Under the pieces are notes generated by a model. It was not told where the DNA came from, made no database searches, and saw nothing but the letters and a program-made list of their open reading frames with translations. Source: CATOSD01 sp965203135 (lineage in GTDB: Bacteria > Chloroflexota > Dehalococcoidia > Lucifugimonadales > CATOSD01). Taken from it: a stretch of 64,000 nt of DNA. Numbering within the stretch: the stretch's first letter is position 1; each line of letters opens with the position of its first letter. Both the position numbers and the translations under genes were made by a program. Location of the stretch: contig CBDBBO010000002.1 of the NCBI GenBank assembly GCA_965203135.1, positions 682,001 to 746,000 on the forward strand, given 5' to 3'. Shown piece after piece: positions 16,969 through 25,606 of this stretch.

Positions 16969-17332
16969 ACCCCCCGAGCGGAGCCTTCGTCATGGCTCCA
17001 TCCATTGCCTGCCACTGCCATTGTATGCCGTGTAACTCGTCGTACTCGGCCAACCCGTGCTTCCATAGCCTCTCGAAGACTCCGTCTTTCACCCAACGCT
17101 GATAGCGGTCGTGCACGGTGCTCGGGGCTCCGTACGTTCGAGGCATGGACTTCCACTGGCAGCCGGTGCGCAACACGTAGAGTATCCCGTCCATACAATC
17201 GCGGGCGGACTTCCAGGGCCTTCCGCCCTTCGGACCCATCTCGTCCAGGGGCAGCAAGGGCTCGATTCTTTCCCAAAGCGCATCGGACATGCGCATGTCG
17301 TCTCCCGCAACACGTTTTCCACTCTTGGTCAT
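16967..17332 (-). CDS. IS5-family transposase, N-terminal frame (orfA)
   Basis: 121 residues: helix-turn-helix-like start (MSDALWERIEPLLPLDE), GRPWKSARDCMDGILYVLRTG and DGAMTKAPLGG, all typical of the IS427 group. It stops at TGA immediately after a G6 run (16975-16970). Shifting +1 there joins it to orfB, so production of the full transposase probably needs frameshifting, as is usual in this group. Removing one G would also fuse the frames. Confidence 0.88.
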   Translation of the reverse strand: MTKSGKRVAGDDMRMSDALWERIEPLLPLDEMGPKGGRPWKSARDCMDGILYVLRTGCQWKSMPRTYGAPSTVHDRYQRWVKDGVFERLWKHGLAEYDELHGIQWQWQAMDGAMTKAPLGG

Positions 17333-17386
17333 GTCCTTCCTCCATACGGAATTGGAGAAAGCGTAAATGAAGTACCATACGGCGAC

Positions 17387-17830
17387 TCAAGGCGATTTAG
17401 GGTTATCGGATAGGCTCTTAGTAGGCGCAGGTATCGGAGCGGGGGTTCTGCTCAGCGCCTTTATCAGATCCTGGATTGCCTGTTCTTGCTCTGACTCTGG
17501 GGTGAGAGTAGTAGTCACTGTAGGAATTGTCGCGGTATTGCCATCAGGAGAGGCCTCCGGGACTGTTGTTGCAACTTCACCCGCAGGTTCTCGTGACGGC
17601 TCGGGCGAGGGGCATGGTGTAGGTGCGGGCTTGCTAGTTTGAAAGGGTCCCAAATTGGAGGCTGGAGTAGGTTCGATTGATGAGGAAGTGCTACGCACTT
17701 GTATACTTGCCGTCGGAAGTCCGGGAGTAGTTGAATCACCGCCGGGTTCAGCTTCCCCACAACCCACAGCCACAAGACACAACTGTGCAGCTAGGATGAC
17801 TAGCGAAAGTTGAAGCGTTCTCACCAACAC
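17387..17830 (-). pseudogene. lipoprotein truncated by IS5 element 1
   Basis: 147-residue frame opening with a type II signal peptide: hydrophobic LSLVILAAQLCLVAVGC with lipobox LVAVGC, then a low-complexity Ser/Thr/Pro region. The last 11 codons (KSLSDNPKSP and stop) are translated from the inverted repeat of the adjacent insertion sequence, so the native C-terminus is missing. Starts GTG 17830, TTG 17827 or GTG 17824 are all possible. No remainder was found beyond the element. The Thr/Pro-rich linker style resembles the other truncated lipoprotein at 53771, but they are different genes. Confidence 0.72.
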
Positions 17831-17879
17831 AGATGCGCGCTCTCGATAGTTCCGCTTCCTCTGAAGCCAGGAACTCTAG

Positions 17880-17948
17880 CTACTCCGGGATCTCTGTACG
17901 TCGGGAGGCGTCCAGGATTTCGATTCCCACTACGTTTCCGTGACTGTC
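17880..17948 (-). pseudogene. DUF2283 gene, C-terminal fragment
   Basis: Reads DSHGNVVGIEILDASRR and ends TEIPE then TAG. GxVVGIEILDAS is the hallmark C-terminus of DUF2283 proteins. The N-terminal half is at 18886-18990, on the far side of IS5 element 2, so the gene was split by that insertion. Confidence 0.8.
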
Positions 17949-17955
17949 TTAGAGC

Positions 17956-18430
17956 CTATCCTAATAATCCGGCGGCTCTGAGAGCAATCAGGGCGCAGGC
18001 GAAATGAAGAAACGCGATGTAGTTGTGTGGAGACTTGTCCCAGCGCACCAGAATGCGCCGGAAACGGTTCAGCCAACCGTGAGTGCGTTCCACCACCCAG
18101 CGCCGAGCCTTGAACCCGGCCTCCCGCTCGATGGCCTTCGCCTCCTCTCCACGACCGCGGATGTGGGCGGTGAAGCCGAACTCTTCCAACGTGCGGCGAA
18201 CCTCGTCGAAGTCGTAACCCTTGTCCAGGCACATTCCCTGGGGTTGATCGGGGCTGGGCGTCGGTCGTGGCGCCGCCACGCTTTCCACCGTGGCCCGCAC
18301 CAGCTTCATATCGTGGCGGTTGGCCCCATCCACTGCCAGCCCCACCGGGATGCCCCGGGCTTTCGGCCAACAGACTGCGCTTGACGCCCCGTTTACCTCG
18401 GTCGGTGGGGTTGGCGCCGGTTTTTTTCCC
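17956..18430 (-). pseudogene. IS5-family transposase orfB, element 2, with an extra frameshift
   Basis: After the A7 shift site the family sequence runs TGANPTDRGKRGVKRSLLAE in one frame and then GIPVGLAVDGANRHD...RRWVVERTHGWLNRF in another. The two are rejoined by removing one G from the GGGG at about 18358. Element 1 has no such break, so this copy is inactive as read, unless the extra G is an assembly error. Confidence 0.75.
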
Positions 18431-18845
18431 CACCCAGGGGCGATTTGGTCATGGCGCCGTCCATACTCAGCCAACTCCAGTCCAACCCCTTCAGTTCGTC
18501 ATAGCGTTCCAGCCCCTCTCGCCACAGCTCGAGGAACACCCCGGCGGCAACCCATTCCTGAAAGCGCAGATGGGCCGTAGACCCCGAGCAGATGCTCGTG
18601 GCGTCCAGGGCTTTCCACTGGCAGCCGGTGCGCAGCACGTAGAAGATGCCGTTGGCGCAGGTGCGGTCGGGAACCCGGGGCCGGCCGCCGCCCCGGGGAT
18701 GGGTGTTCACCCGCTGTGGAATCAGGGGTTCCAGCACTTCCCAGAGTTCGTCGGAAACCTGGAATCCGCCGGTGGTGGGATTGGTCTTGGTGGCTGGGCT
18801 GGCGCGTCTGGGGCGTGGCGGGTTGGCAGCTTTCGCTTTCGTCAT
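18393..18845 (-). CDS. IS5-family transposase orfA, element 2
   Basis: 150-residue frame: FQVSDELWEVLEPLIP, GGGRPRVPDRTCANGIFYVL and DGAMTKSPLGGEK, matching orfA of element 1. The frame runs off after an A7 run (18423-18429) where a +1 shift would continue into KTGANPTDRGKRG. Start ATG 18845. Confidence 0.86.
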   Translation of the reverse strand: MTKAKAANPPRPRRASPATKTNPTTGGFQVSDELWEVLEPLIPQRVNTHPRGGGRPRVPDRTCANGIFYVLRTGCQWKALDATSICSGSTAHLRFQEWVAAGVFLELWREGLERYDELKGLDWSWLSMDGAMTKSPLGGEKNRRQPHRPR

Positions 18846-18885
18846 TAAACCAGTATAGCCTGAATCTTGTTTTTAGGATAGGCTC

Positions 18886-18990
18886 TTAGTCGAGAATGAA
18901 ACCGGGATCCTCCTCGTCGCTTTCGTCAATCACGGCATTCTTTCGCAGAATGCGGAGCGTATCCGTGGCCGGATCGTAAGTAACCTTCAT
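18886..18990 (-). pseudogene. DUF2283 gene, N-terminal fragment
   Basis: ATG 18990 gives MKVTYDPATDTLRILR, then IDESDEEDPGFILD and a TAA stop supplied at the edge of IS5 element 2. This is the standard DUF2283 N-terminus. The missing part is at 17880-17948. It follows a Phd-like antitoxin gene; DUF2283 genes often sit in such small-protein pairs. Confidence 0.82.
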
Positions 18991-19012
18991 TGGTAATGGC
19001 CCCAGTCGCGGA

Positions 19013-19261
19013 CTATCGCCCCCGCCCTGCAACTTCAGCTTCTTCATCTAGGGAACGCCCGAGGCGTTCGAAATCCAGCGGCTTGCTCCGCATTTCATTC
19101 AAAGTCTGGAGGTCCTCAGCGTCCTCCACACACTCAAGAAGCTCGATGTACTCTTGCAGGTCCAGGATTACCGCCGATGGCTGGCCGTCTTGGAACACTA
19201 CTTGAAGCGGCCTTCGGCCCGCGTGTCCTTCCACTTCTTCCACCCTCCTGTGGTGCGACAA
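19013..19261 (-). CDS. Phd/YefM-like antitoxin (possibly N-terminally degraded)
   Basis: 82-residue frame from TTG 19261. The core VVFQDGQPSAVILDLQEYI followed by an acidic helical tail (LLECVEDAEDLQTL) matches the C-terminal two-thirds of Phd/YefM antitoxins, which bind DNA and neutralise a ribosome-independent or RelE/Doc-type toxin. The first about 15 residues do not look like a Phd N-terminus and no ribosome-binding site stands out, so the start may be lost. No toxin gene is adjacent; the next gene is the broken DUF2283. Confidence 0.55.
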   Translation of the reverse strand: MSHHRRVEEVEGHAGRRPLQVVFQDGQPSAVILDLQEYIELLECVEDAEDLQTLNEMRSKPLDFERLGRSLDEEAEVAGRGR

Positions 19262-19283
19262 CGCGCAAGGAGTCGCGCGCCCC

Positions 19284-20216
19284 CTACCCTGCCGCGGCCA
19301 TCACCTCGATCAGCTCGCGGACGGCGTCGGCGGAGTGCTGGAGCGCGGCGGACTCGTCCGGCGTGAGCTGGAACTCGATGACCTCCTCCACGCCACCGGC
19401 ACCCAGTTTGACGGGCACGCCGACGTAGATGCCCTCGATGCCGTACTCCCCCTCCAGGTAGGCCGTGCACGGCAGAATCTGCTTCTTGTCGAACAGGATC
19501 GACTCGACCATCTGCACGATGGCGGCGGACGGCGCGTAGTAGGCGCTTCCGCTCTTGAGCAGGTTCACTATCTCGGCGCCCCCGTCCTGGGTGCGCTTCA
19601 CCAGCGCCTCCACTCGTTCCGGCGGCAGCAACTCGGACAGCGGCGTGCCCCCGACGGTGGTGCTGGCGGCGATCGGGACCATCGTGTCTCCGTGGCCGCC
19701 CAGCACGAAGGTGGCCACAGCCTCCACGGAGACGTCCAGCTCCTGGGCGATGAACGTGCGGAAGCGCGCGGTGTCGAGGATTCCGGCCATGCCGAACACT
19801 CGCTCCTTGGGCAGGCCGCTCACCTGATAGGCGCGCTGCACCATCGCGTCGAGCGGATTGGTCACGACGAGCAGCATTGCGTCCGGGGAGTGCTCGACCA
19901 CCTGTCCGACTACGCTGGTGATGATGTTCATGTTCGTCAGCAGCAGATCGTCGCGGCTCATGCCGGGCCGTCGCGCCACGCCGGACGTGATGACCACGAT
20001 GTCGGAGCCGGCAGTGTCGGCGTAGTCGTTGGTGCCGACTACTGACGCGTCCGACCCGAGTATCGGCCCGGCTTCCAGCATGTCGAGCGCCTTGCCTTGG
20101 GGAAGCCCCTCCACGATGTCGACCAGCACCACGTCGGCGTAGCCCTTGTCGAAGATGCGTTGTGCGGCGGTGGCCCCTACGTTGCCCGCCCCTACCACTG
20201 TTACCTTGCTACGCAT
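19284..20216 (-). CDS. mdh: malate dehydrogenase
   Basis: 310-residue LDH-like malate dehydrogenase (malate + NAD+ = oxaloacetate + NADH). Rossmann motif VVGAGNVGATAA, acidic residue after beta-2 (LVDIVEG) favouring NAD, substrate loop ARRPGMSRDDLL with the Arg pair expected for malate rather than lactate, and catalytic His in GGHGDTMVP. ATG 20216. Last gene of a six-gene minus-strand run of TCA/anaplerotic functions; it could feed oxaloacetate to the carboxyltransferase pair upstream. Confidence 0.95.
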   Translation of the reverse strand: MRSKVTVVGAGNVGATAAQRIFDKGYADVVLVDIVEGLPQGKALDMLEAGPILGSDASVVGTNDYADTAGSDIVVITSGVARRPGMSRDDLLLTNMNIITSVVGQVVEHSPDAMLLVVTNPLDAMVQRAYQVSGLPKERVFGMAGILDTARFRTFIAQELDVSVEAVATFVLGGHGDTMVPIAASTTVGGTPLSELLPPERVEALVKRTQDGGAEIVNLLKSGSAYYAPSAAIVQMVESILFDKKQILPCTAYLEGEYGIEGIYVGVPVKLGAGGVEEVIEFQLTPDESAALQHSADAVRELIEVMAAAG

Positions 20217-20275
20217 GTTTTCAGAATCTCCGATAGTGTCTTGTTGCCGCTCCGCGTCGTCGCGGAGGGGCTGTG

Positions 20276-20572
20276 TTATGAGTCCAGGAAGTCGTCCAAG
20301 CCCTCTTCCAGCTTCTCGGCCACCAGGCCCTCGAAGGGCCGTAGCGCGAGCGGAATCGAAAGCTCGATTTCGTAGTCCGTGTCCGTCACCTCGAGGGCGC
20401 CCTTGAAGTTGAGGCCGCGCGCCCTGAACTCGAACTCCAGCGTGCTGTCTGTCCAGGCGTGACTCACCCCCGAGACGGTGTCGTCGAACTCGGACACGAA
20501 CTCGTCGAATCTCGACGCCATTTTGTCGACGGCGGCCTCCCGTGTCATGTTGTGAGCCCTCACTACCTTCAT
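20276..20572 (-). CDS. polyhydroxyalkanoic acid system family protein
   Basis: 98-residue protein resembling the PHA granule/system family (PF09650): N-terminal helix with ARDEAVDKM-type spacing (seen as TREAAVDKMASRFDEF), a central W in SHAWTDSTLEFEFRARG and a C-terminal amphipathic helix. Members are small soluble proteins found near PHA or acyl-CoA genes; their biochemical role is uncertain. Located between mdh and icd with short gaps, so part of the operon. Confidence 0.72.
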   Translation of the reverse strand: MKVVRAHNMTREAAVDKMASRFDEFVSEFDDTVSGVSHAWTDSTLEFEFRARGLNFKGALEVTDTDYEIELSIPLALRPFEGLVAEKLEEGLDDFLDS

Positions 20573-20608
20573 GATCGGGCGCGCCCTCCCTCTTCTAAGC
20601 CATCACGT

Positions 20609-21817
20609 CTAGCCGACGGTGTCGACGTACTCCTGCCACCTGTCCTCGACAGTCGGGTCCTCCACGGTGGACATGATGTACTGGCCGTACTCGCGGCTGG
20701 TCGCGCCGGTGTTGCGGCCCGTCGTTATGACCTTGCGCTCGTACTGACCACAGATGTCGAGGGCCTTGTGCAGCCGGCCACCCAGGTCCTCGAAGCCGAT
20801 GTGCTCCAGCATCATCGCTCCCGCGCGGAGCAGCGAGCTTGGGTCGGCGTACTGCGCCCTGCCCTCCTGCACCATGCGGGGGGCGCTGCCGTGGATCGCT
20901 TCGAACATGGCGTAGCGCTTGCCGACGTTGGCGCTGCCGGCCGTGCCGACGCCGCCCTGGATCTGGGCCGCCTCGTCGGTAAGGATGTCGCCGTACAGGT
21001 TCGGCAGGGCCAGCACTTGGAAGTCCTTCTGGCGGGCCGGGTTGATGAGCGCGGCGGTCATTATGTCGATGTACCAGCCGTCCCACTCGATGCCGGGGTA
21101 TCGCTCGGATACCTTCCTGGCGATGTCCAGGAACTTGCCGTCGGTGGTCTTCACCACGTTGGCCTTGGTCACGATGGTCACTTTGTCCCGGCCCGTGCGC
21201 TGGGCGTGGGCGAACGCCGCGTCGATGATGCGCTCGGAGCCCTGCGTTGTGATGACGCGGAAATCGATGGCCAGGTCGTCTGTGGCATTCAGGCCCTGGC
21301 TGCCCACCGCGTACATGTCCTCGGTGTTCTCGCGGAAGAATGTCCAGTCCACGCCCTGGGCCGGTATGCGCACGGGTCGGACGTTCGCGAACAGGTCAAG
21401 CTCCTTGCGCATCGACACGTTTGCGCTCTCGATGTTGGGCCAGCCGTCGCCCCGCTCCGGGGTGTGCGTAGGCCCCTTGAGCGTGACGTGGCACTGCTTG
21501 ATCTCGGCCAGCACGTCGTCCGGAATGGACTGCAGCTTTTCTGCGCGGTTCTCGATGGTCAGGCCGTCGATGACCCGGAACTCGACCTTGCCGGAAGCCA
21601 CCTCGTCGCGCAGCAGGTACGCCAGCACGGCCTGGGTCTCCTCGCTGATTGAGGGGCCGATGCCGTCGCCGCCCAACATGCCGATGATGATTGGGCTGAC
21701 GGAGGTGTAGTCGGTCCAGTCGCCCTCTTCCTTTAGCCTTTCGACTCGCTCAAGCTGTTGCTGGAGCACCGTTCCGAAGTGCTCCTTCGCGGACTCGATT
21801 ATCTGATCGTATGCCAT
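20609..21817 (-). CDS. icd: isocitrate dehydrogenase
   Basis: 402-residue isocitrate/isopropylmalate dehydrogenase family enzyme; converts isocitrate to 2-oxoglutarate. Visible: GMLGGDGIGPSIS, substrate segment FFRENTEDMYA, metal/substrate site YIDIMTAALI and the nucleotide loop AMFEAIHGSAPRM. Start ATG 21817 is set by GAAAGGAG 6 nt upstream; the frame runs open to 21919 without a better site. The NTEDMYA segment favours isocitrate over isopropylmalate. Co-directional with mdh and the carboxylase subunits. Confidence 0.92.
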   Translation of the reverse strand: MAYDQIIESAKEHFGTVLQQQLERVERLKEEGDWTDYTSVSPIIIGMLGGDGIGPSISEETQAVLAYLLRDEVASGKVEFRVIDGLTIENRAEKLQSIPDDVLAEIKQCHVTLKGPTHTPERGDGWPNIESANVSMRKELDLFANVRPVRIPAQGVDWTFFRENTEDMYAVGSQGLNATDDLAIDFRVITTQGSERIIDAAFAHAQRTGRDKVTIVTKANVVKTTDGKFLDIARKVSERYPGIEWDGWYIDIMTAALINPARQKDFQVLALPNLYGDILTDEAAQIQGGVGTAGSANVGKRYAMFEAIHGSAPRMVQEGRAQYADPSSLLRAGAMMLEHIGFEDLGGRLHKALDICGQYERKVITTGRNTGATSREYGQYIMSTVEDPTVEDRWQEYVDTVG

Positions 21818-21890
21818 TTTAACTCCTTTCGGATTTTGCGATTCGTGTAGTGTTGCCCGGCCTTGGGCCAAGTACGGGGCGGCCATTCCG

Positions 21891-23744
21891 TCAGGGCGCG
21901 ATGACCGCCAGAACGTCATCCTTCGAAACCGTCACTCCCGCGTCGAACGAAAGCGACTTGACCGAGCCGCTGATCGGAGACGTGAGCGTGTTTTCCATCT
22001 TCATCGCCTCGAGCACCAGCACGGGGTCGCCTGCGTCCACGTGCTGGCCTTCCTCCACCACGTAGCGCAGCACGATGCCCGGCATCGGCGCCGTGATGGT
22101 CGCCTCCCCCTCCGCGGCCTGCGGCGCCGATGGAGCCGCGGGCGCAGCCGGGGCCTGTGGCGGTGCGGGCGGACGCTGCGGCTGTACCACCGCTGTGGTC
22201 GTCGGCTGCAAAGGGTCCACCTCGACCTTGTAATGGGCGCCCTCTACGAACACGTTGAATGCCCGCGTTCGAGCGCTCTTCTCCGGCATCTCGTCCGGCT
22301 GCGCAGGGGCAGTGTCAGCCGGTGTGCCGGGTGCCGGTCTCTCCGGCTTGGGATCGAGGCCGTGCTTTCTGCGCAGGAATCTCATGCCCGTGGACGGGAA
22401 CAACGCGTAGGTGAGCACGTCCTCCACGTTGTTCGAGAACTCGCGTATCTTTTCGGCGGCCTTCACCATCTCGGGCTCAATCAAGTCGGACGGCTTGCCC
22501 GTAACGGGCCGGCTCTCCCGTGAGTCGCCCCTGAGCGCGATGCTCCGGACCTCCGGGTCGAGCTGGGCCGGAGGGCGTCCGTACATGCCGGAGGCGTACT
22601 CGCGCACCTGGTCCGAGACCATGGCGTACCTGCCGAACAACACGTTGCTCACCGACTGTGAGCCGATCATCTGGCTCATCGGCGTCACCAGCGGCGGGTT
22701 GCCCAGGTCCCTTCTGGTTCGCGGCACCTCGGCCAGTACCTCGTCTAGCCTGTCGAGGGCGTTGGCCTCGCGCAGTTGTGAGATCAGGTTGCTCGCCATA
22801 CCGCCGGGAATCTGGTGGTCCAGCACGCGAACGTCTATGACGGCCGACCTGGGGTCCTGCATGAGGTGGCGGTACTTTGGCAGGACGGACTCGAGGTAGT
22901 CGCCAATCTCCAGGATGGCGGCGAGGTCGAGGCCGCTGTCGCGCGCCGTGCCGCGCAGCGCCACCTCCAGCGGCTCTATGGCGGGCTGTGCGGTTCGCAG
23001 CGCCAGGGGCGCGAGGCACGTGTCGACGACGTCCACTCCCGCCTCGATTGCTTTCAGCGCGGTCATGGACGCCATGCCGCTCGTGTAGTGCGTGTGCAAC
23101 TGAAGCGGCACGTTCAGCACGGGCTTGAGCGCCGTCACCAGGTCGTATGCGTCGTACGGCGCGAGCACCCCGCCCATGTCCTTGATACAAATGCTGTCGG
23201 CGCCCATCTCCTGGAAACGCCTGGCCTTGTCGACGAAGTAGTCGAGCGAGTAGATGGGACCGCCGAGCCTGCCGCCCTCTGTGATGGAGTAGCAGATGGC
23301 CATCTGGAGATGCTTGCCGCTGGCCTTCACCGCCTGCGCCGCGCGTTCCAGGTTCCACTCGTCGTTGAGCGCGTCGAACACGCGGAAGATGTCGATGCCC
23401 ACCTGGGCAGCTCGCTCGACGAAGGCGTCCACCACGTCGTCGGCGTAGGCGCGATATCCAACCAGGCTCTGGCCCCGCAAAAGCATCATCAGGGGCGTGT
23501 TGGGAATGAGACTCTTGAATGTGCGCAGCCGGTCCCACGGGTCTTCGTCAAGGAACCGGGTTGCGGCGTCGAATGTCGCGCCGCCCCACACCTCCATGGA
23601 GTGGAAGCCGATGGCGTCCATGGCGGAAGCGACAGGCTCCATGTCCGCCATTTCGAGCCGCGTCGCGAGCAGGCTCTGATGAGCGTCCCTGAAGGTGGTG
23701 TCGGTTATCTTGATCGGGTTGGCGGCCAATTCAGCAAGTCTCAC
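21891..23744 (-). CDS. 5S-type carboxyltransferase fused to a biotin carrier domain (PycB/OadA-like)
   Basis: 617 residues. Residues about 10-300 form the HMG-CoA-lyase-like carboxyltransferase barrel (ITDTTFRDAHQSLLATR, DSICIKDMGG with the metal-site Lys/Asp, LQLHTHYTSGMA with the His pair), followed by the conserved PYC-OADA domain and a Pro/Ala linker (about 505-540). A C-terminal biotinyl domain ends the protein with EAMKMENTL, where Lys is biotinylated. Such proteins carboxylate or decarboxylate pyruvate/oxaloacetate. The partner MmdA-type subunit and a small subunit are directly upstream, giving a 12S + 5S + 1.3S set as in transcarboxylase, with 5S and 1.3S fused. No biotin carboxylase subunit is present here. 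Confidence 0.9.
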   Translation of the reverse strand: MRLAELAANPIKITDTTFRDAHQSLLATRLEMADMEPVASAMDAIGFHSMEVWGGATFDAATRFLDEDPWDRLRTFKSLIPNTPLMMLLRGQSLVGYRAYADDVVDAFVERAAQVGIDIFRVFDALNDEWNLERAAQAVKASGKHLQMAICYSITEGGRLGGPIYSLDYFVDKARRFQEMGADSICIKDMGGVLAPYDAYDLVTALKPVLNVPLQLHTHYTSGMASMTALKAIEAGVDVVDTCLAPLALRTAQPAIEPLEVALRGTARDSGLDLAAILEIGDYLESVLPKYRHLMQDPRSAVIDVRVLDHQIPGGMASNLISQLREANALDRLDEVLAEVPRTRRDLGNPPLVTPMSQMIGSQSVSNVLFGRYAMVSDQVREYASGMYGRPPAQLDPEVRSIALRGDSRESRPVTGKPSDLIEPEMVKAAEKIREFSNNVEDVLTYALFPSTGMRFLRRKHGLDPKPERPAPGTPADTAPAQPDEMPEKSARTRAFNVFVEGAHYKVEVDPLQPTTTAVVQPQRPPAPPQAPAAPAAPSAPQAAEGEATITAPMPGIVLRYVVEEGQHVDAGDPVLVLEAMKMENTLTSPISGSVKSLSFDAGVTVSKDDVLAVIAP

Positions 23745-23767
23745 TCAGCGGCGCCGCGCGGCGCCGT

Positions 23768-23974
23768 CTAGCGGCCTCTCCAGGACAGCGCCCGCATTGC
23801 GGGGGATTCGAACGACGGACTCCGGGCCGCGAGTTTCCAGGCCCGGCCTCCGCGCACGCCCTGGGCGCGCGGCAGAGGCGCCGACTCCTGAACCAAGAAT
23901 GCCTGCACCGCCGCGGTGATGGCGGCGACGAGCCTCTGGTCGGGAGCCGGACTGCCGCCACTGGGCGATATCAA
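23768..23974 (-). CDS. small carboxylase-associated subunit (putative)
   Basis: 68 residues from TTG 23974, which overlaps the TGA stop of the MmdA gene (TTGA), so translation is probably coupled. Pattern: LVAAITAAVQAFL helix followed by a WKLAAR segment, reminiscent of the short delta/epsilon-type subunits that accompany acyl-CoA carboxylases and decarboxylases. No membrane segment is evident, unlike OadG. Function inferred from position between the two carboxyltransferase subunits. Confidence 0.5.
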   Translation of the reverse strand: MISPSGGSPAPDQRLVAAITAAVQAFLVQESAPLPRAQGVRGGRAWKLAARSPSFESPAMRALSWRGR

Positions 23975-25535
23975 AGCGGGATGCTCCCGTGCTTCTTGAA
24001 CGGCATAGAGTCCCGTTTGTTCTCCAGCATCTCCAGGGCGTGCGAGATTCGTCGCCGAGTCTCGGCGGGGTCGATCACGTCGTCTATCATGCCGCGGCTG
24101 GCGGCGATGTACGGGTTCATCAGTCGCTCGTCATAGTCGCGGATCAACTCGGCGCGAAGCTCGTCGGGACGGTCGGAGTCTCTGAGCTCGCCGCGATAAA
24201 CGATGTTGACTGCGCCATCCGCGCCCATCACCGCAATCTCGCCGGTGGGCCAGGCGTAATTGATGTCGCCCTCCAGGTTCTTGCTGCTCATCACGATGTA
24301 AGCGCCGCCGTACGCCTTGCGCGTGATGACTGCTCACCTTGGGCACTGTCGCCTCGGCGTAGGCGTATATGAGCTTGGCGCCGTGTCGGATGATGCCGCC
24401 GTGCTCCCTGGGTGGTGCCGGGCATGAACCCGGGCACGTCGATGAAAGTCACCAGCGGGAAGTCGAAAGCGTCGCAGAACCTGACGAACCTCGCGGCCTT
24501 GACCGACGAGTCGATGTCCAGCACGCCGGCCAGATAGAAGGGCTGGTTGGCCACGATGCCGACGGGCCGGCCGTCGACCCTCGCAAAGCCCACAACCACG
24601 TTGCCCGCGAAATTCTCGTGCACCTGCATGAACTCGCCGTCGTCCACGACCCGGCCTATCACTTCGAGCATGTCGTAAGGCTGGTTGGGATTGTCCGGCA
24701 CAAGCTCCGCAAGCCCCTCGTCCCACATTTCCGCGTCTTCTCTCGGCGCCAGGCGCGGCGGCTCCTCCATGTTGTTCTGCGGCAGGAAGGACAGCAGCCG
24801 CGCGATCTGGGCAAAGCACTCCTGCTCGTTCGCGAACGCGAAGTGCGCTACGCCGCTCTTGCCGGCGTGGGCGGCCGCGCCGCCAAGCTCCTCGTGGCTC
24901 ACGTCCTCGCCGGTCACGGAACGAATCACGTCCGGCCCGGTGATGTACATCTGCCCCACTCCCTCGACCATGAACACAAAGTCCGTCAGCGCCGGCGAGT
25001 AGGTCGCGCCGCCCGCCGCCGGGCCGAGAATGACCGAGATTTGGGGTATAACGCCCGATGCTCGCACGTTGCGGTGGAAGATGGAACTGTACCCTGCCAG
25101 GCTGTCCACGCCTTCCTGGATGCGCGCTCCGCCGGAGTCGATAAGGCCGACGACAGGCGCGCCGGTGGAGGCGGCGAGGTCCATCACCTTGCACACCTTC
25201 TGCGCAACCGCCTCGGACAGCGACCCGCCCAGTATGGTGAAGTCCTGTGAGTAGACGAAGACCAGCCTTCCGTTGACCTTGCCGTACCCGGTAATGACCG
25301 CGTCGCCCAGGTACTTCTGGTTTTCGAGACCGAACTCGGTGGCGCGGTGCAGAACGAAGGCGTCGATCTCCTCGAACGAACCTTCATCGAGGAGCAAGGC
25401 TATACGCTCTCTGGCGGTGAGCTTCCCGCGCCGGTGCTGACCCTCGATGCGACGGGCTCCGCCGCCTTGCAACGCCTCTTCCCGCTTCTCGCGAAGCTCG
25501 TCTCTCTTCTGGTCGACAATGCGGCGCACTACCAT
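23971..25535 (-). CDS. MmdA / PccB-type acyl-CoA carboxyltransferase, two frameshifts
   Basis: About 520 residues when repaired. Family features: ARERIALLLDEGSF, the CoA/oxyanion segments GLIDSGGARIQEGV and ILGPAAGGATYSPAL, and in the C-terminal half FIDVPGFMPGTTQ. The frame breaks twice within 75 nt: one extra G near 24409 (CAGGGAGC where CAGGAGC would continue EHGGIIRHGAKLIYAYAE) and one extra base near 24335, after which TRKAYGGAYIVMSSKNLEG resumes. As read the gene is inactive; both defects are single-base additions and could be sequencing errors. Carries carboxyl groups to propionyl- or acyl-CoA with the biotin protein downstream. Confidence 0.85.
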
Positions 25536-25606
25536 GTCGGAATCAGGTCACCACCCGTTGCAGTATCAGGATTTGACACTACCAGATAACGCCAGTTGCC
25601 GCAAGT

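Larger units (their letters stand above)
16491..17420. mobile_element. IS5-family element 1 (IS427-like, two frames)
   Basis: Perfect 19-bp inverted repeats TAAGAGCCTATCCGATAAC (16491-16509) and GTTATCGGATAGGCTCTTA (17402-17420). Two overlapping transposase frames on the minus strand. The right end lies inside a lipoprotein gene. Shares AGAGCCTATCC ends with element 2 at 17949-18888. Confidence 0.9.
17949..18888. mobile_element. IS5-family element 2 (IS427-like)
   Basis: Ends TTAGAGCCTATCCTAA (17949-17964) and TTAGGATAGGCTCTTA (18873-18888). TTA occurs outside GAGCC on both sides, consistent with a 3-bp target duplication. Carries the same two-frame transposase architecture as element 1 but with an additional frame break. 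It interrupts a DUF2283 gene. Confidence 0.88.

Noticed and set aside
16970..16975. G6 run in IS5 element 1 as a damaging frameshift
   Set aside because: Two-frame transposases joined by frameshifting are normal in this IS group, and the rest of orfB is intact; kept as programmed shift, while the extra shift in element 2 is treated as damage.
18886..19261. Intact toxin-antitoxin pair
   Set aside because: The antitoxin-like frame lacks a proper N-terminus and its neighbour is a split DUF2283 gene; no toxin gene is present.
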